Positions 63,144 to 64,000 of a DNA stretch of 64,000 nucleotides are shown piece after piece; within the stretch, counting starts at the first letter, position 1, and the number at the start of each line of letters is the position of its first letter. The DNA comes from Gammaproteobacteria bacterium. Its GTDB lineage: Bacteria > Pseudomonadota > Gammaproteobacteria > JAUZRS01. Location: assembly GCA_030949385.1 (NCBI GenBank), contig JAUZSP010000001.1:248001-312000 (forward strand), written 5' to 3'. Both the position numbers and the translations under genes were made by a program. The notes beneath the pieces are model-generated. The model had not been told where the DNA came from. It saw only the letters and a list, made by a program, of their open reading frames with translations, and made no database searches.

Positions 63144-64000
63144 GTGAATAGAGAAGAAGCCCTCTCCGTACTCGGTATCAATACGGGAGCCAGTCTACAG
63201 ACGGCGGAAAAAGCCTATCAAATCAAATGGGATGCGCTCAAAAATGAGCAATCTAAAGCCAAGTCTGCTCGCGCTGGCAAAGCCTGTCTGCAACAAATGC
63301 AACGTCTGGACACCGCTCTGGCCGCCCTACGTAACAATCCAAACGTAAACTCACAAGAAGACGACAACGACAAAACCATTATCGCGCCGAAAGCACAGAA
63401 AAACGTCAAAAAAACCCCAAAAATTAAGCCAGAAACAGCGATAAAAGTCGAACATGACGACGATGACCTTGATTTTGAACTGAATGAAACCATCATGGTT
63501 AAGGCCTCTGATGCAGAAAAAATCGGCAAAAAATCAGCCATTCCCAGCCTAGAAGAGATCAGAGCAGAAACAGAAGTAGACGACGAAAACAAAACCTTTA
63601 TGGTTAAAAGTGACCGCGACCAAGAGTTGATGGAAAGCTTGGAAGAAGCGCTGCTCGACAAAGAAAAACATCAATTTTTCGATCAAGATGACAACAAAAC
63701 CTACGTTGCCGCCAGCTCAAAAACAACAACTCAAAAACCCACTGCGACAACAGCAACAACAAGTGCCGCAAAAACAGGTCACAAACAAGGCCTAAAAGAT
63801 CTACCACAAAACCCAACCCCTGATATTGACATCGACAAAACCATGCTTGGCGGTGTTGCCGCGACAGGTGGCAAAAACGAAGTTTTGCAAATAGGCCAAA
63901 GTTTGGTTCACGGTCGTTACACCATCACCGCTTTTATTGATAAAGGCGGCATGGGTGAGGTTTATCAAGCCAAAGACAGCGTGCGGGATGAAGAAGTCGC
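63144..64000 (+). CDS. Ser/Thr protein kinase, N-terminal part, with repeat-bearing acidic linker
   Basis: The gene starts with GTG at 63144 (AAGGA upstream) and runs off the window; 285 codons are visible. Residues 1-65 form a helical domain (EEALSVLGINTGASLQTAEK) that resembles a J-domain without HPD. Residues 68-245 are an acidic, Lys/Thr-rich linker holding five related motifs at Thr78, 116, 151, 186 and 233 (DNDKTII, LNETIMV, ENKTFMV, DNKTYVA, DIDKTML). From about 255 a eukaryotic-type kinase domain begins (VHGRYTITAFIDKGGMGEVY, Gly-rich loop at about 267-272). The linker threonines look like autophosphorylation sites that could dock FHA proteins. The catalytic loop is beyond the edge. 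Confidence 0.85.
   Translation, partial: MNREEALSVLGINTGASLQTAEKAYQIKWDALKNEQSKAKSARAGKACLQQMQRLDTALAALRNNPNVNSQEDDNDKTIIAPKAQKNVKKTPKIKPETAIKVEHDDDDLDFELNETIMVKASDAEKIGKKSAIPSLEEIRAETEVDDENKTFMVKSDRDQELMESLEEALLDKEKHQFFDQDDNKTYVAASSKTTTQKPTATTATTSAAKTGHKQGLKDLPQNPTPDIDIDKTMLGGVAATGGKNEVLQIGQSLVHGRYTITAFIDKGGMGEVYQAKDSVRDEEV

Noticed and set aside
1-64000. CRISPR arrays, prophage and insertion sequences
   Set aside because: I saw no regularly spaced repeats, no phage structural genes and no transposase-like protein anywhere in the window.

Overview
The window looks like one contiguous piece of a gammaproteobacterial chromosome. Supporting gene sets are yebC-ruvC-ruvA-ruvB, clpS-clpA facing infA, bamE facing rnfH-ratA, and families largely confined to Gammaproteobacteria (YcgL, DUF1249/YqiB, DUF2058, SbcB). 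I cannot name a genus. Most of the window is housekeeping or signalling DNA. There is one tRNA (Asp), no rRNA, no CRISPR array and no recognisable insertion sequence.

Layout. 1-11.3 kb: an envelope region with a TraF-like outer-membrane protein, a small TPR protein and a 1655-residue NHL/TPR/transglutaminase-like protein, divergent from a moxR-DUF58-tgpA operon. 11.3-20 kb: DUF1249, infA, clpA-clpS, icd, an excalibur-type lipoprotein, ruvB-ruvA-ruvC-yebC and tRNA-Asp. 20-24.8 kb: an orphan ModC-like ATPase, a double-receiver protein with a degenerate GGDEF domain, and gltX. 24.9-28.8 kb: the arsenosugar trio (arsS and two glycosyltransferase-like partners), ycgL and a broken MBL-fold lipoprotein gene. 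29-35.6 kb: two paralogous membrane GGDEF-EAL proteins around a phosphate-binding-like periplasmic protein. 35.7-42.5 kb: htpG with a sigma-32 promoter, mtnA, a cytochrome c, and a TetR-RND exporter operon. 42.5-52 kb: an EF-hand protein, a trypsin-like protein with a small neighbour resembling its N-terminus, a CDP-alcohol phosphatidyltransferase, PilZ and YdjM-like proteins, a membrane REC-HPt protein, a REC-Ser/Thr kinase fusion, sbcB, DUF2058 and DUF3187. 52-60.4 kb: fur followed by a cobalamin (anaerobic-type) operon cobK-cbiX-cbiC-cbiET-cobI-cbiG-cobJ-cobM. 60.4-64 kb: bamE, rnfH, ratA, a sodium:neurotransmitter-family transporter and the start of a Ser/Thr kinase.

The most unusual structure is the cobalamin operon. 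Its genes overlap tightly, yet two small two-gene modules sit exactly at two junctions. A DinJ/YafQ-type toxin-antitoxin pair lies between cbiG and cobJ. A DUF4160-DUF2442 pair lies between cobJ and cobM and is bounded by a perfect 25-bp direct repeat made of the cobJ stop/cobM start region, which marks a clean insertion into a former ATGA overlap. The partial kinase at the right edge has a long acidic linker with five evenly spaced D/N-K/E-T-hydrophobic motifs, which look like phospho-threonine docking sites.

Four genes (ruvB, the MBL-fold gene, mtnA, cobJ) each need exactly one single-base correction to become full length. Three of these sites are homopolymers. Either the underlying sequence has indel errors or several genes are decaying; ruvB, mtnA and cobJ otherwise look intact, which favours sequence error. 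A four-copy palindromic repeat family ending in GTAGGGGC is scattered at gene ends.
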